DNA from: Paulinella micropora
Taxonomy: Eukaryota; Cercozoa; Imbricatea; Euglyphida; Paulinellidae
Direction: 5' to 3'
NCBI GenBank assembly: GCA_019918135.1
Contig: WBZZ01004536.1
Span: 145,157-209,156 of the forward strand
Length of the DNA: 64,000 nt
The notes below the pieces were generated by a model. It ran no database searches. It saw nothing but the letters and a program-made list of their open reading frames with translations, and was not told where the DNA came from. A program made the position numbers and the translations under genes. Position 1 is the stretch's first letter, and each line of letters begins with the position of its first letter. Positions 21,592-32,819 of the stretch are shown in pieces.

Positions 21592-24500
21592 ATGCCACAC
21601 GAAAAACCATTTTTTACGTATTATAACGAAATTAGACGTGAAAATAAGTATTTGTTGGATGAAGCAGACGATTTTTGGATTGATCAAGTTGATGAAGGCA
21701 TCAATAGTCAAGCCCGCGAGAGGCTTAGAGCGGATAGATTGTTGGATGCTTCAACAAGAGGGAAAAATACTATGGAGGATTTAAAAGATAGGATTAGTGC
21801 GTTGGACAATAAGCAAAGCATTTATGCAAACATGAATTACGATGAACTGAAAGCGCACCTCCAAGATGACGGCATTGATATGAAAGAATTTGAAAGAAAA
21901 CATGGAACTGCCCCCATGAACGAACAAATGATTGAAATGCAAAAATTAGCAATGGCTACCGATAAATATGATATAATGCACATAGAAGACAATATCCAGC
22001 AAATGAAGCGTGATATAACACAATTGGTAAAACAAGGATATAAAGAAGAAGACTTAAAACGATTAACCGATAAAGGCTTAACGTATATGAAAAACAAAGG
22101 CAAAGCGGACAAAACTCTCGTAATACGAAGAGAGGATAGAAAGCAAGCGGAGCAGGAATATAAGGAATGGAAAGAAAACCGAGAAGAGTGGGAGAGAAAA
22201 CACCCAGATGATGCTTTAATAGAAGCACAGATAGGCGACGAACACAAGATGCTTGTGCCACGAATAACTGATGATCCCCGAAATGTAGATAGATTTGTTG
22301 ATGCTATTATTAGAAGTATTCAAGAGATAATTATGGGTCCCAGACTTAATAGATTACTTAACGTTGCTACAGGTGTTGGGCGATATGGTGTGAGAAGGCT
22401 AGCGTGGGGGCAGACATTGAGATTAGTTGCCAACAATCCACAACTACGTGCGATGAATGTTGGATTACTTGGAAGAAGAGCAGATGCTTTCAATGCCCTT
22501 TTGCTAGCACTAGCAAGAAATGAAGCGCCACAGGGATTGCCTCCGCCTAATCCTCTTTTGATCGCAAGCGGACAGCAAAGAATAGGTGATTACGTATTAA
22601 GTGAATATGCGCGCAGATTAGCCACTGGAATAATGTCTTTAAATGCGTGGCAAGTTTTTAAAACAGGCGTAGAGACTATGACAATTGCTGGTCTTGCAAA
22701 AGCACTTAAAGCAATATATAAAACATGGTCTGCTCGACCAGATGCTCTCATTAAGTTGGAAGAAGAACGAATTCATACCGAGGAAAGTAATTACAATGGT
22801 GGGGGCACACGAGTGGAAAGCCGTCTTCAATTAGAAGATAGAACTCGTGGCAAATTTCCTTACATTCTCCCAGCAGATGCTTTGGACTTAGTTGCTTTCG
22901 AACATGATTTATTGTATGCGTCTGGCGACAAGAATGTCCAAGACTTTGCAGATAAACGATACTTTGAAAGAATTACCAACATGAGTGATTATCTAACGAG
23001 TAATGGATTGGCTACGGCCGAAGTTGCCAAGAGTATTTTTGACAATTACAACTCAATGTTTTCAAAAGCGGATATATCTAGAATGGCCTTGGAAGCACAG
23101 GGGAGGGCACGTGGCGGAGTATCTTTTTGGGATGCAATGAAGTTTTGGAAAACTATCAAAACCACTCCTCCAGATGCGAAGCATAATGGATTTATAGGCG
23201 ATGTAGATAAAACATTTATGTCCATGATTGGTATCATGAAAAATGTGGGCAGTTTTGACAAGGATGCAACATTTAAAGTAAATAAAATAGCCAATCCTGC
23301 TACATTCAGCACACAATATGCGGAACTCGTTGATGATTTTAATAAAATAGTTAAATCGCAAGAAAAAGCGGATGGTGTGAAAGGATATTCTCTTATCGCA
23401 CCAGCAAATGAAACTACAATAAATAATTTGGTAGAAAAAATAAATACACATAGCACAAAAGATATTCCACCAAGTATAGAGAAGGAAATAATTGTTGAGG
23501 TTAAGCCCACGCTAAATCAAACAGAAATGGTGGTAGCACCTATAGATTCAATCGGACTTGGTAATAACTTGGATATACTTCAAGATAAGGCATCCCAAGT
23601 GAAGCATTTGAAAGGGTTTGTTAATATGCTAAAAAATAAAACTGGAAAGAAAATATCTTTGACATTGTCAGATTATGACAAGCCTATTAGTGGATGGGAA
23701 AAGGCCATAAGGCAAGCATTCAACAAAGGGGCTAGTAAGTCAGATATAGCAGAGGTAGATGACGTATTGGATAAGAGAATTTATGAAGAAGTGAGAGGTA
23801 AATTGACGCCAGAACAAATGAAGCAATTGGAGGATTTAGAAGTGAAGGATTCTGAATTGGAAAGGCGATACCAACACCAGCACCACAAACCATGCCACCA
23901 GCACCACAAACTCAACCACCACAAACCATGCCACCGCAAACTCAACCACCAGCACCGCAAACAACACAAGCACCATCACCACCAAATCCACAAGTAGCCG
24001 CATTCGTAGAGGAACCTGTTCAACCGCCACAGAATAATTTAAAAGAAGACCCAGATAATGCAACAACTAATGACCAAATGGTTGATAGCATGAGAAGCAT
24101 TGATAAATTGGTTGATAAGATTATGGGAAAATCTGCCGCCGATGAAAGAGAAGATATGTTAGCACTTATCCGATTTCTTATGCCAAGTGATCAGAATGGA
24201 GGTATCGGCACTTCGCAAACAAGCCCACTTATTAAAGGCAACGAACAAAGACGCGATCGTGTGCTAGCAACTAAGAATGATTTTGAATTACTAGACAACA
24301 CACTTTATAGCAACACAAATAACCACTTTATGGTGAATAAATATAATAGAGCCGTCAGTCAGACCAGAATAAACAAAAAAAGAGAATTTCCCAAAATGAA
24401 ACGAAAACTGACGAGAAAATTTCCCGCTGAAATCCCGCGACAAGTTCAAACTCGCTCAGAAAGAAAGGATTTTAAACCGCTCGTCAATCCTCCAAGTAAT

Positions 24501-24617
24501 TATGCTTTTGGTAGTCCTTACTCTCCTTATTTCTATAATTATGCTTCACCACCCCAACCATTTGGTGCTGAATATGATAATTATAGATATAATCCAAACT
24601 ATTTTCAAAACCCATAA
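21592..24617 (+). pseudogene. Large virion-type protein with PLA2-like motif and Pro-rich linker (one frameshift)
   Basis: The first 760 or so residues are open from the ATG at 21592. The N-terminal third is charged and helical (YKEEDLKRL, WKENREEWERKHPDD). Near residue 420 is a phospholipase A2-like signature: NGGGTRVESR, then DALDLVAFEHDLLYA and a downstream DFADKRYF, that is, a His-Asp pair with following Tyr and Asp as in parvovirus-type PLA2 domains. Near 23870 one base is missing; the other frame gives a Pro/Gln-rich linker (PAPQTQPPQTMPP) and a C-terminal domain ending YRYNPNYFQNP at 24617. In related viruses such proteins act in membrane passage during entry; here that is inference. 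Confidence 0.6.
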
Positions 24618-24624
24618 TATAGTA

Positions 24625-25527
24625 ATGCCTAGATCTATACATAAAGGATTAATAGCAAACAAGTTGCCACGAAAAACACTTTTGAAGCAGAATCTGGAAA
24701 AAACTAATATAGAAAAAGCACACGAGGAATTTACTATTGACAGACCAGTAATAACAGAGTTAGATAGCAAAAAACCGCCCAAATTTATGAATGACTTGGA
24801 AATACAACCAATTAAAACACAAAGAGATGGGGTTGAATTGCTTCCTATTCAAAAAGAAGGAATATTGCCAGCAATGGGGACTATGGTTATATGTGCAAGC
24901 ACTGGCGGAGGTAAATCAGTTATGATTTGTAATCTACTCGCCAAAAAGAACATGTTGAAAAGTTTTTATGATAGAATAGTCGTCTTTTGCTTAGGTCCGT
25001 GCCCGATTTTGGAAGACACTCTCAAGTTAAAAAAAGAAGACATAATCAAAGAGGATAAGCCTGAGTTAATGAGAGAAATATTAACCAAACAAAAAGAACT
25101 GATTAAAACTAAAGGGTTTAAGAAGGCACCAAAAATATTATTGTTATTGGATGACATTGCACAGAGTAAAACTTTTCTCAAATCAGAAGTGCTTACCGAG
25201 TTGTTTTTCGCTTCAACACATGCTAAGGTGTCAGTCTGGGTAGCAACTCAGAGTTATACGCAACTCCCGCGAAGAATAAGAATTAATTGCCATTGGATGA
25301 TTATTTTTAATGGAGTAAGGAGAAGCGAACTTGACAGACTGGCAGATGAATATGAAAGTCCTTTTCTCACTAAAAAAGAATTTTACAATATGGTTAAATA
25401 TGCTACGGCAGAACCTTATTCATTCCTAGCAATTAACAACACTGCTAGTGATAGAACAACCCAGTTTAGAAAGAATTTCTCTACTATATTGCGATTAAAT
25501 AAGGATAGAGATATGACGAACCTGTAA
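24625..25527 (+). CDS. FtsK/HerA-type genome packaging ATPase
   Basis: 300 residues from the ATG at 24625 (MPRSIHKGL), 7 bases after the previous stop. It has a Walker A CASTGGGKSVM (about 24895), a Walker B KILLLLDDI (about 25135) and a sensor-like WVATQSY (about 25240). This is the A32-type packaging ATPase conserved in Polintons, Polinton-like viruses, virophages and giant viruses, which pumps DNA into the capsid. The ORF is intact. An upstream in-frame extension to 24502 is rejected because it overlaps the previous gene and reads as AT-rich noise. Confidence 0.85.
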   Translation: MPRSIHKGLIANKLPRKTLLKQNLEKTNIEKAHEEFTIDRPVITELDSKKPPKFMNDLEIQPIKTQRDGVELLPIQKEGILPAMGTMVICASTGGGKSVMICNLLAKKNMLKSFYDRIVVFCLGPCPILEDTLKLKKEDIIKEDKPELMREILTKQKELIKTKGFKKAPKILLLLDDIAQSKTFLKSEVLTELFFASTHAKVSVWVATQSYTQLPRRIRINCHWMIIFNGVRRSELDRLADEYESPFLTKKEFYNMVKYATAEPYSFLAINNTASDRTTQFRKNFSTILRLNKDRDMTNL

Positions 25528-25569
25528 AAATTAAATTAAAAAGTTTTTTTTTCAGCAATAATATATAAT

Positions 25570-26162
25570 ATGGCGGAATCAACTAAATTATACAAAACTT
25601 GCTATCAGCAGGCAATCGCACTTTGGTATAAACAGAATTCGCAAGGAAAATTCGTAACAATTCGTAAGGGATCGCCCGAATACTTAGCAATAAGGAAGAT
25701 AGAAGCGGATATTAAGAGTGGCAAGATTGTCAATTAAAACCAAGAGTAAACAAATCAGGAAGTAAGAAAAATGAACAACCTATTGCCAGCGGGCAACCAG
25801 ACCAAGTGCCAGACGAAGCATTGAAAAGAAAGGCACCAGACATAGAATCGGCAAATAATTCATCTCCCGAACCAAATGCAAAACCTGTTGAAATGTCTCC
25901 AGCGCCTAAGGTTGAACAATCCTTATCAAAATCTGTTAATCTCACTCCTGTTGCCGTGCCAAAACAAACTACCACAACACCAGCGAGCAAGATAGAAGCA
26001 ATAGAAGATGCTTATAAGGAAACTCCACCACCAACTAAGGAGGTTGCTCAAACTAGCGACAATGACGTAAATCAAGCCATAGCGGACTTAAAGAAAATGA
26101 AAGAGGAAAGAATTACACACAAGAATTTACAAATTATGAAAAAAATAATTAATGCTAATTGA
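25570..26162 (+). pseudogene. Hypothetical protein with Pro/Ser-rich middle (one frameshift)
   Basis: The ATG at 25570, just after TATATAATA, opens MAESTKLYKTCYQQAIALWY and stops at 25737. A one-base change at the stop joins it to KPRVNKSGSKKNEQPIASG and then to the frame that runs to 26162. The whole would be about 195 residues: a short folded N-terminus, a Pro/Ser/Thr-rich linker (PTPV-like) and a charged helical C-terminus (IADLKKMKEERITHKN). It lies between the ATPase and MCP N-terminal part, so a virion protein is plausible, but the family is not recognised. Confidence 0.45.
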
Positions 26163-26190
26163 CTCGTAAAATAATTATTATTATTATATA

Positions 26191-26590
26191 ATGATTAAAA
26201 ACTCAAGTGCTTCAATTCGTTTGCCAATTGACTTTATTAATAAGATAAATGAAGCAAACAGACCCGCGAGTGATGGATTTCTATTGAAGCAGTTTGAATT
26301 GTGGAGTAGTCATGGTGCCCCATTAGTTAATCAACCATTAACCGAATTTGGTGATCTTGTCTCACATGAGAAGAGCACTATTTAAAACACATAAACTGAC
26401 GTTTCTGATAACAAAGAAAATGCGGATGTTGTTTATTTGGACACTGCTGTTAGCAGTTTGGCTTATTTTAAAGAAAGCGGTTAAGAATGCTGAGGCAAGA
26501 GAGTTTCAATTGACTTCACCACAAGACACAAGACTTGACAACATACAGAAATCAGTTGATATTATTAAACAATCCGTTTCAGGTGAATAA
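26191..26590 (+). pseudogene. Hypothetical protein, decayed
   Basis: The ATG at 26191 follows TTATTATATA. The first 64 codons (MIKNSSASIRLPIDFINKIN) end at a TAA at 26383; the same frame, after a second stop, still reads as protein (DVVYLDTAVSSLAYFKES), and a frame change then gives KNAEAREFQLTSPQDTRLDN to 26590. An alternative frame contains a hydrophobic stretch (LFIWTLLLAVWLIL) that could be a membrane segment. Which reading is original cannot be decided. Confidence 0.4.
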
Positions 26591-26673
26591 TCATTTATTT
26601 TTAATTTCTATTGTTACTTTTTTAGTATAGTAGCATTGCGAATTTTACAATCCCACAAGCACACACAATAAAA

Positions 26674-27084
26674 ATGGAAGGAAAGGATTCTAAAAATACT
26701 GAGGACCCTCAACAACCTCAGGTATGAGTTGCCAGCAAATCTACTAGTAGCACTCACTGAACAGGGAAGTATCTTTAAGAAGAACTTTGCCGACCAGCAG
26801 ACTTATACCAGTCAGTCGGGGACTGAAATGATTTTTACATTGCAGGCAAGCACTGATTATTTGTCGTTTGACATTATGGCAGAACATCTAGTAGCCACTG
26901 ATGAAAAAGATAATGTTGCTTGTGCTCTGGGTTTCCAGAACACTCCCGCAACTGCTATTTTTGAAAGATTTTTTGCTAGAAAGCAAGGATGGAAGCGAAC
27001 TTGAACGAATTGAAGATTGAACAAGATGGTGCGAAATATTCTCCCGTGGCATTATCCATTTGATTATCGCAAGCAGGCACAGAT
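26674..27084 (+). pseudogene. Major capsid protein, N-terminal part (opposite strand to its C-terminal part)
   Basis: The ATG at 26674 gives MEGKDSKNTEDPQQPQ; a frame change near 26725 leads to ELPANLLVALTEQGSIF, FADQQTYTS, STDYLSFDIMAEHLV and FERFFARK. Two further small shifts restore DGSELERIED and NKMVRNILPWHYPFDYRKQA. The series (DYL-F-I, a glycine-rich loop, DGSxLERIEDYN-like, YPFDYRK) is the first jelly roll of Polinton-like/virophage MCPs. At about 27080 the frame runs straight into CVNEILSGRTKKEW, the tail of the GIY-YIG protein. The remainder of the MCP is at 19892-20780 on the minus strand. Confidence 0.65.
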
Positions 27085-27469
27085 TTGTGTTAATGAAATA
27101 CTTTCTGGTAGGACTAAAAAGGAATGGAATGAAGACAATAAAGAACATGTAACAGAAAGAATGAAAAAATATAGAGAAGCAAACAAAGAATACATAGCAA
27201 AATTAAACAAAGAATGGAATGAAAAAAAGAAAGAACATGTAGCAGAATATAAGAAAAATATAAAGAAGAGAATAAGGATTATTTTAAACATATTGACAAA
27301 AAATGGAGAGAAGCAAATAAAGAATACTTAACAGAAAAGCAGAAGGAATATTATGAAAAAAATAAACAAACTCTTCTGGAAAAAATAGATTGCGGAATTC
27401 AGCAATAATTCAATGTGAATGTGGAAGAAGTATTAGAAAGATAGCATTCAGAAACATATAAATCTGAAA
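27085..27469 (+). pseudogene. GIY-YIG endonuclease, C-terminal repeat tail
   Basis: Continues CVNEILSGRTKKEWNEDNKE, then several YREANKEY-type repeats (MKKYREANKEY, KWREANKEYLTEKQKEYYEK). A frame change occurs near 27250 and another near 27410, after which QCECGRSIRK suggests a terminal zinc motif ending at 27469. In giant viruses and related elements this tail directly follows the EGEWIR end of a GIY-YIG domain; here that domain is on the minus strand at 20780-21056. Confidence 0.6.
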
Positions 27470-27492
27470 TTCATTATGACGATATGATCGGA

Positions 27493-27855
27493 TTATCCGC
27501 TTTTGGTTTTTAATTTATTTTTGGAGACGGACAGATTATCCCAATAAGAAGCGTAAGCACGCCTATAAACGTGTTTGGCATTAGCACAACTGATTGTCGG
27601 GTCGCTCAATCTAACAACACACAAAATGATTATGCTACATATAACTGCCATCTGAACAGCATATTTAATTAATCTTGCATCTGTCCTTTCTTTAAAGCAA
27701 CAACATCGCCACTCATCGTTTATCTCGTGATCTAATTTTTTTGGGTCTTTTTTCAATTCTTCTTCTATACAGCAAGACTTTAATTCGGGAGTTAGTTCGC
27801 CATCCATATCCATAATAGGCGGCGATATATGAAGTCTAGTTGTATTATTAGACAT
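27493..27855 (-). CDS. Small membrane protein with Cys clusters
   Basis: 120 codons from the ATG at 27855. It has two Cys clusters (SCC and RCCCF), then one predicted transmembrane helix (AVQMAVICSIIILCVVRL, about residues 67-84) and a C-terminal YWDNLSVSK region. No family is recognised. It lies just downstream of the fibre gene on the same strand and could be a virion membrane or anchoring protein, which is inference. Confidence 0.5.
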   Translation of the reverse strand: MSNNTTRLHISPPIMDMDGELTPELKSCCIEEELKKDPKKLDHEINDEWRCCCFKERTDARLIKYAVQMAVICSIIILCVVRLSDPTISCANAKHVYRRAYASYWDNLSVSKNKLKTKSG

Positions 27856-27887
27856 TAGTGAAAACGACTGCTCTGATTTTCAGAAAG

Positions 27888-30800
27888 CTACTTAGATAGA
27901 TCTTCTATAATAAGCATGAGATTATTATTTTGTTTTTCTAAATTAACTACCTTTTCTGATAATTGTTGAACGGCCTTAATTAATGGTGCTATAAACTCGG
28001 AATAACCTATACCATAACCGACATCACCACTATCAACACTTTTAACATCTTCTGGATTAACACTCACACCTTTCAATTCACATTCTTTTCTTTGCTTTGG
28101 ACACGGAACCATAATTGTTTCTTTTATAAAACCGCCAAAATCTAGCATATTCATTTCTGTTAATACGATTTCTAATTCCTGTGCTATCAAACCCGTTCTC
28201 TGTTTCTTGTTGTCGTCAATCATACGATAGAAGACTAGATTTAACTTATTAATAAAATCTAAGCCTAAACACTCTTTTATATCTTCTTTTTTTCTCCTGT
28301 CTGAATATTGAATTGAATTAGACAATACCCATAATTGACCATCGCTTGCTTTCAAAGACATTAAAGCAGTATTTGAACTATTCTCCCATATGAACCCACT
28401 CGTTGAAGAATTATTCACTCTAAATCTAATAGCATAAGAAGTTAATCCTCCGCCTACTCCTCCTGCTGGTGCTGTTCCTCCATTTAATGCTTTATTTGCT
28501 CCAGACTGAGACATATAAATCCCCCATGCTGAATCAGCAGTATCCCATACAAATATTCCTCTCGCATTCGTCCCATCTGTTTGTCCTTGAATTCCTATTT
28601 TCGCTCCATTATTAGTTGTGGTCGTTAGCAACCCAGAATATGTAATTCCCGCACTAGCCGTTATTAATCCACTCGCCGTTATTGCATTTGTTGTTAATAA
28701 GCCTGCTGTATCAAGCTCACGAGCCACAGACCAACGAACAGCAGTCCCAGCACTTTTCCCACTATCATACCAAAATCTAAGTTTGTTGGAAAATTTATTA
28801 ATTAAAAAGTTTGAACTCACATAACTTGATTTCCATCCCGCGCCATCTAAATAAGCATCAACACCCATATTTATGCTATTATGTCCTAAATTAAATAGTC
28901 CAAATGTAGGATATATATCTTCTGTTGTAATCGCTTGTATGTGTGCTCCAGCAGTATTATTATTAAAAGTCCCATACAATTCTAAACCCGCTGTTGTTCC
29001 TATTCCTTTTGTTGTGTTTCCTATAATTATTAGTTTGCCTGTTGCTGTTGTTATTTTATCGCTTGCCGTTAATGTGGTTGTAGTCATGCCAGCAGTTGAA
29101 GTGATTGTTCCAGCACTTGTTATGTTGTTTGAGTTCATATCTAAGTTCCCATAAAATCGCATACCACCAGCATTGTTAAAACGGACAATGTCAGATGAAG
29201 CACTTTTATTGTTCAAAAGTTTTGAAATATAAAGACCTGCTCCTTTTACATCAAATGCTACATTCGTGAATACATAACCTCTTTGGTTCGCGGTTCCACT
29301 TGTAGCAGTATTTAGAGTAAACAAGAAATATTGATAATCACCAGTTGTCTGCGAAAAGAATATAACTCCTCAATTTCGGTTTAATATCCTCGCCCCATTA
29401 TATGTTATATTTCCACCATTAATGATAACTTGATTATTAAAATCAGCCGTTTGTGTTAGAGTTAGATATTTTATCGTAGTGCTAGTGCTCGTCCCGTTGA
29501 ATGTTTTTATTCCTGTTATTGTTTGGTCTCCTGTTAGTTTCACACAATTGCCATCCAGATGTTGCCTATTTACCGCTTCATTGGCATTTTGTGGTGCTCC
29601 TAGATTAACAATCCGACTACTATTACAATCTAAGCCAGTAGCATTAAACCACGAAACAATCGTCCCATCAATAATAAAACTTATTTTTTTCGCAGAAATT
29701 TCAAAGTTGTAATATGTTGCAGTTTTCATATCCAAACTAGCATTTGACCCGATATTACTGGTAGAATTAAAAACGATGAATGTGCCCTTTGTTGTTGAAT
29801 TTATTGAATTCCCAGTCATTTCAACACCACTGCTATATGTCTTAATTCCTGCTATGGTTTGGTTTCCTGTTAGTTTCACATTTTGCCCGTCTTTTGTATC
29901 AACATAACTTTTATTTGCTCCATCTGTTGAAGCGGAAGGGTCTGCCAAGTTTGTTATTTTGTTGTTATTCAAACTTAACGTTGTTCCAGTTGCGGTTATA
30001 ATTAAAGTATTACCTGAATATAACTCTACATATGAACCAGTTATTTGTATCGGATACCAAGTCGCTGTTGCTGTTTTTTGTGATGCAATCATTCCTATTT
30101 TTGTATCAAAGGCAATACCAATACCATGAAAAGAAGTAGGATTGGATGAACCACTTACTTCTAAAGTTGATGTAAATTTTTTTTCCCTGCTATGGTTTGG
30201 TCTCCTGTTAGTTTAACCACCGAAGTATCAAGAACAGAAACATCAACACCATCAACAAGATTTACATTTGTTATGCTTTGGCTTTTCATATCAATCCCCG
30301 CACTGGCATTTATTATACTGCTAAATGTTTTAATTCCTGCTATGGTTTGGTCTCCTGTTAGTTTAACCACCGAAGTATCAAGAACAGAAGCATCAACACC
30401 ATCAACCAAATTAACATTCGTTATACTTTGCCCTCCCATATTTAATCAAGCATTTGCCGTTATTAATCCACTCGCTGTTATTGCTTTCGCGGTTAATAAA
30501 CCTGCTGTGTCAATTTCTATGGCTGTAGCCCAGAAAACGGGGTCTCCAACGACATTTCCACTACCATATAAAATTTTTAATTTGTCATTATATTTATAAA
30601 TCATAAAGTTTGAATTTGCGTAACTTGATTCCCATCCAACAGAACCCATATAAGCATCAAAGGCTAAACTTATAGTATCGTGTTGTAAATTGATTAATTA
30701 AAAAGTAGGATAATTGTCTTGTGATGTAATTGCTTGCATATGCGCACCACCAGTGAAATCACCATAATTACCGTACAATTCTAAACCACCAGTCGCACCC

Positions 30801-31438
30801 ATTCCTTTTGTTGATCTGCCTATGATTATTGGTTTCCCATACCATGTTGATATTTTGTCAAATAATAAATATTTTAGCCCCTGCTATGGTTTGGTCTCCT
30901 GTAAGTTTAACCACCGAGCCATCAAGAACAGAAACATCAATGCCATCAACAAGATTTACATTTGTTATGCTTTGCCCTCCCATATTTAATGTTTTCGTCA
31001 TATTGAAAATTCCATCTAATCTTAGAAAGGGTGATGTCGTATTTCTCCATTGCCCTGTGCTATAAATAAGCAATTGATTGCTGTTGGGTGTGCCTGTTAT
31101 TGTTACATCCGTTAATTTATCTAATTCAAAGTCGCTTATATGACTTGAAGATAATGTAGCAAATGAAGTATTGCCCAACCCATCTGTTTTAATACTTGAT
31201 TAGCCGTGCCGTCCGCTAATGGTAAATCGTATTCGTTATTAATTGACACATAACCAGTATCAGATATTAACAAAGAGGAGTTATTATTTCGCGATGATAT
31301 TGTTATGTCGTCAGTCCTTGCTTGTATTGAGTTTGCTTCAATATGATCGCCATATAATACTCCATCAATTTCTAAATTCTCATCCACTATGACAGAGCCG
31401 TAAAAATGATATGTCCATGGATTGCCCAAATGGTTCAT
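27888..31438 (-). pseudogene. Phage-like tail fibre with C-terminal S74 chaperone domain (multiply frameshifted)
   Basis: Pieces at 31438-31136, 31178-30858, 30649-30446, 30439-30161, 30092-29370 and 29324-27888 form one minus-strand gene of about 1,180 codons. It starts MNHLGNPWTYHFYGSVIVDE. The shaft contains at least five copies of VKLTGDQTIAGIKTF-like repeats together with ITNVNLVDGVDVSVLD units, typical of trimeric phage fibres. The C-terminus is an S74 intramolecular chaperone: YSDRRKKEDI, LGLDFINKLN, KQRTGLIAQELE, then a coiled coil (LIKAVQQLSEKVVNLEKQ). S74 domains trimerise fibres and cleave themselves. At least five frame breaks make the gene non-functional as written. Confidence 0.75.
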
Positions 31439-31487
31439 AATTTAATAGAATTATTTTATATCGTAGAATATATAGTTTCAAAAAAAT
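31439..31487. promoter_or_regulatory. Divergent promoter between fibre gene and 31488 gene
   Basis: The 49-bp AT-rich spacer between two divergent ATGs contains TTTTATATCG and GAATATATAG. The arrangement suggests both virion surface genes share control. Confidence 0.35.
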
Positions 31488-32131
31488 ATGAATATATTCG
31501 GCCGATCGCAAGAACAGCAGTCAATAGATACTAAAACTATTGCCGTCACTGCTACTCCAACACTGACACGAGTTATTCAAAATGTGTATAACTCTACAGC
31601 ACTCAGATCCGCAATGACTGGCACATCATTTACAACTCTTGACACATCGGAAGTTGGTAGCAAAACGATATCCAATTTAGCAGTTGGTCAGTATATAATT
31701 GTCTCTTTTTCGGGCTGTTTAACAATGGCGGCAAATCCAGTGGGCAATGGGTCTTTTCAATTTCAATATTATTTTGATGATGGTAAATATGCTTATAGTC
31801 TTGAAACTGAAATAACTGATTATTTTCCTGCTTTTAGCAACGAGGAGTTTGGTTGTGAATGGATTATTCAAAAGACAACAACAACACAAGTTCTTTTGGC
31901 GTGGGATATTACAACCCCCAGCAATGATATAAGCGGACAAACGGTTAAAAAACGGGTCGTATTGAAACTTATCCAACTAACAGAATTTATGTAACCTGCG
32001 CAGAAGGCGCGGACATTTCATTAAATGTTTATTATAAATCAAGAAATGCCGACAAGCCTATTTCATTCAACCCATCATTTTTCAAAATTGATGTTATGAA
32101 GGATATAGCACTAACCGCCGCTTACACATGA
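31488..32131 (+). pseudogene. Virion surface-type protein, jelly-roll-like (one frameshift)
   Basis: Begins MNIFGRSQEQQSIDTKTIAV, similar to the MNLFGQS start of the adhesin at 17500. The middle part (GQYIIVSFSGCLTMAANP, FQFQYYFDDGKYAYS) is beta-rich. Near 31975 a one-base change moves to IYVTCAEGADISLNVYYKSR and a stop at 32129-32131. The joined product is about 213 residues. It ends overlapping the convergent gene's stop by 10 bases. Likely a minor virion protein; not identified. Confidence 0.45.
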
Positions 32132-32773
32132 AACCTGTCATAAATATCTTTTAGTGTCGTGCGTTTGCCCTCGTGTTGAGATAAAACATCGCGGAAAAAT
32201 GTCTTATAATCTAACTTACCATATTTAAGAATAGGGCGTTGGTCTGGTGGTATGTGTGCGTATCTACTCTCGTGCCATTTCTTCATATCCTCCTGCATTG
32301 TCGTGCGGTCTTCCACTTTCATGTACAAGAAATTAATCGGGTCTTTTGATAATTTCAAATGTGCCGTTATTATTTCATAGCAACTATACCCGTTCTCGGG
32401 CGGATTTCGCTTTGCTTTAATCGGTGTTTTCCTCTCATTTAGCGCTTCTAAAACTAGCATTTCTTTTTTGGTCAGTTCTTCTCCCACATTGGTCTTGATG
32501 TCGATGATACCAGTCTCCTTCAAAATCACTTTCTTTAAAGGGCGTATATACTTCTATCGTTTCTGGTTCGTCATTAAAAACGATGTTCTTCATCGTATTA
32601 ACGGAAGGTAATAAAACTTCAACATTATCACCCTCTGGTTTTTGTTCGGGTCGGTATTTTTCGTAAAATGCGATAATTTCAGGTTTGAGCGATTTGCTTG
32701 TTGGCAGTTTTATGTCGCTACTTAAATGAGTCCATTTTTCTATTTGACTTAGGTAATCTTTTTTAGTTGCCAT
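32122..32773 (-). pseudogene. Hypothetical protein downstream of primase-helicase (one frameshift)
   Basis: The ATG at 32773 (MATKKDYLSQIEKWTHLSSD) is preceded by TATATATAA. The frame changes near 32520 and continues ETGIIDIKTNVGEELTKKE to the stop at 32122; the joined length is about 217 residues. It has a predicted helical, charged C-terminus (YKTFFRDVLSQHEGKR). No family is recognised. Its position 47 bases after the helicase gene on the same strand suggests a replication-related role. Confidence 0.45.
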
Positions 32774-32819
32774 GTTATATATATAAGCATAACAAAAAAA
32801 ATATCCGTTTTTATATTGT

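Noticed and set aside
23781-24066. Trp/Leu-rich minus-strand ORFs
   Set aside because: Antisense of the Pro/Gln-rich linker of the PLA2-like protein.
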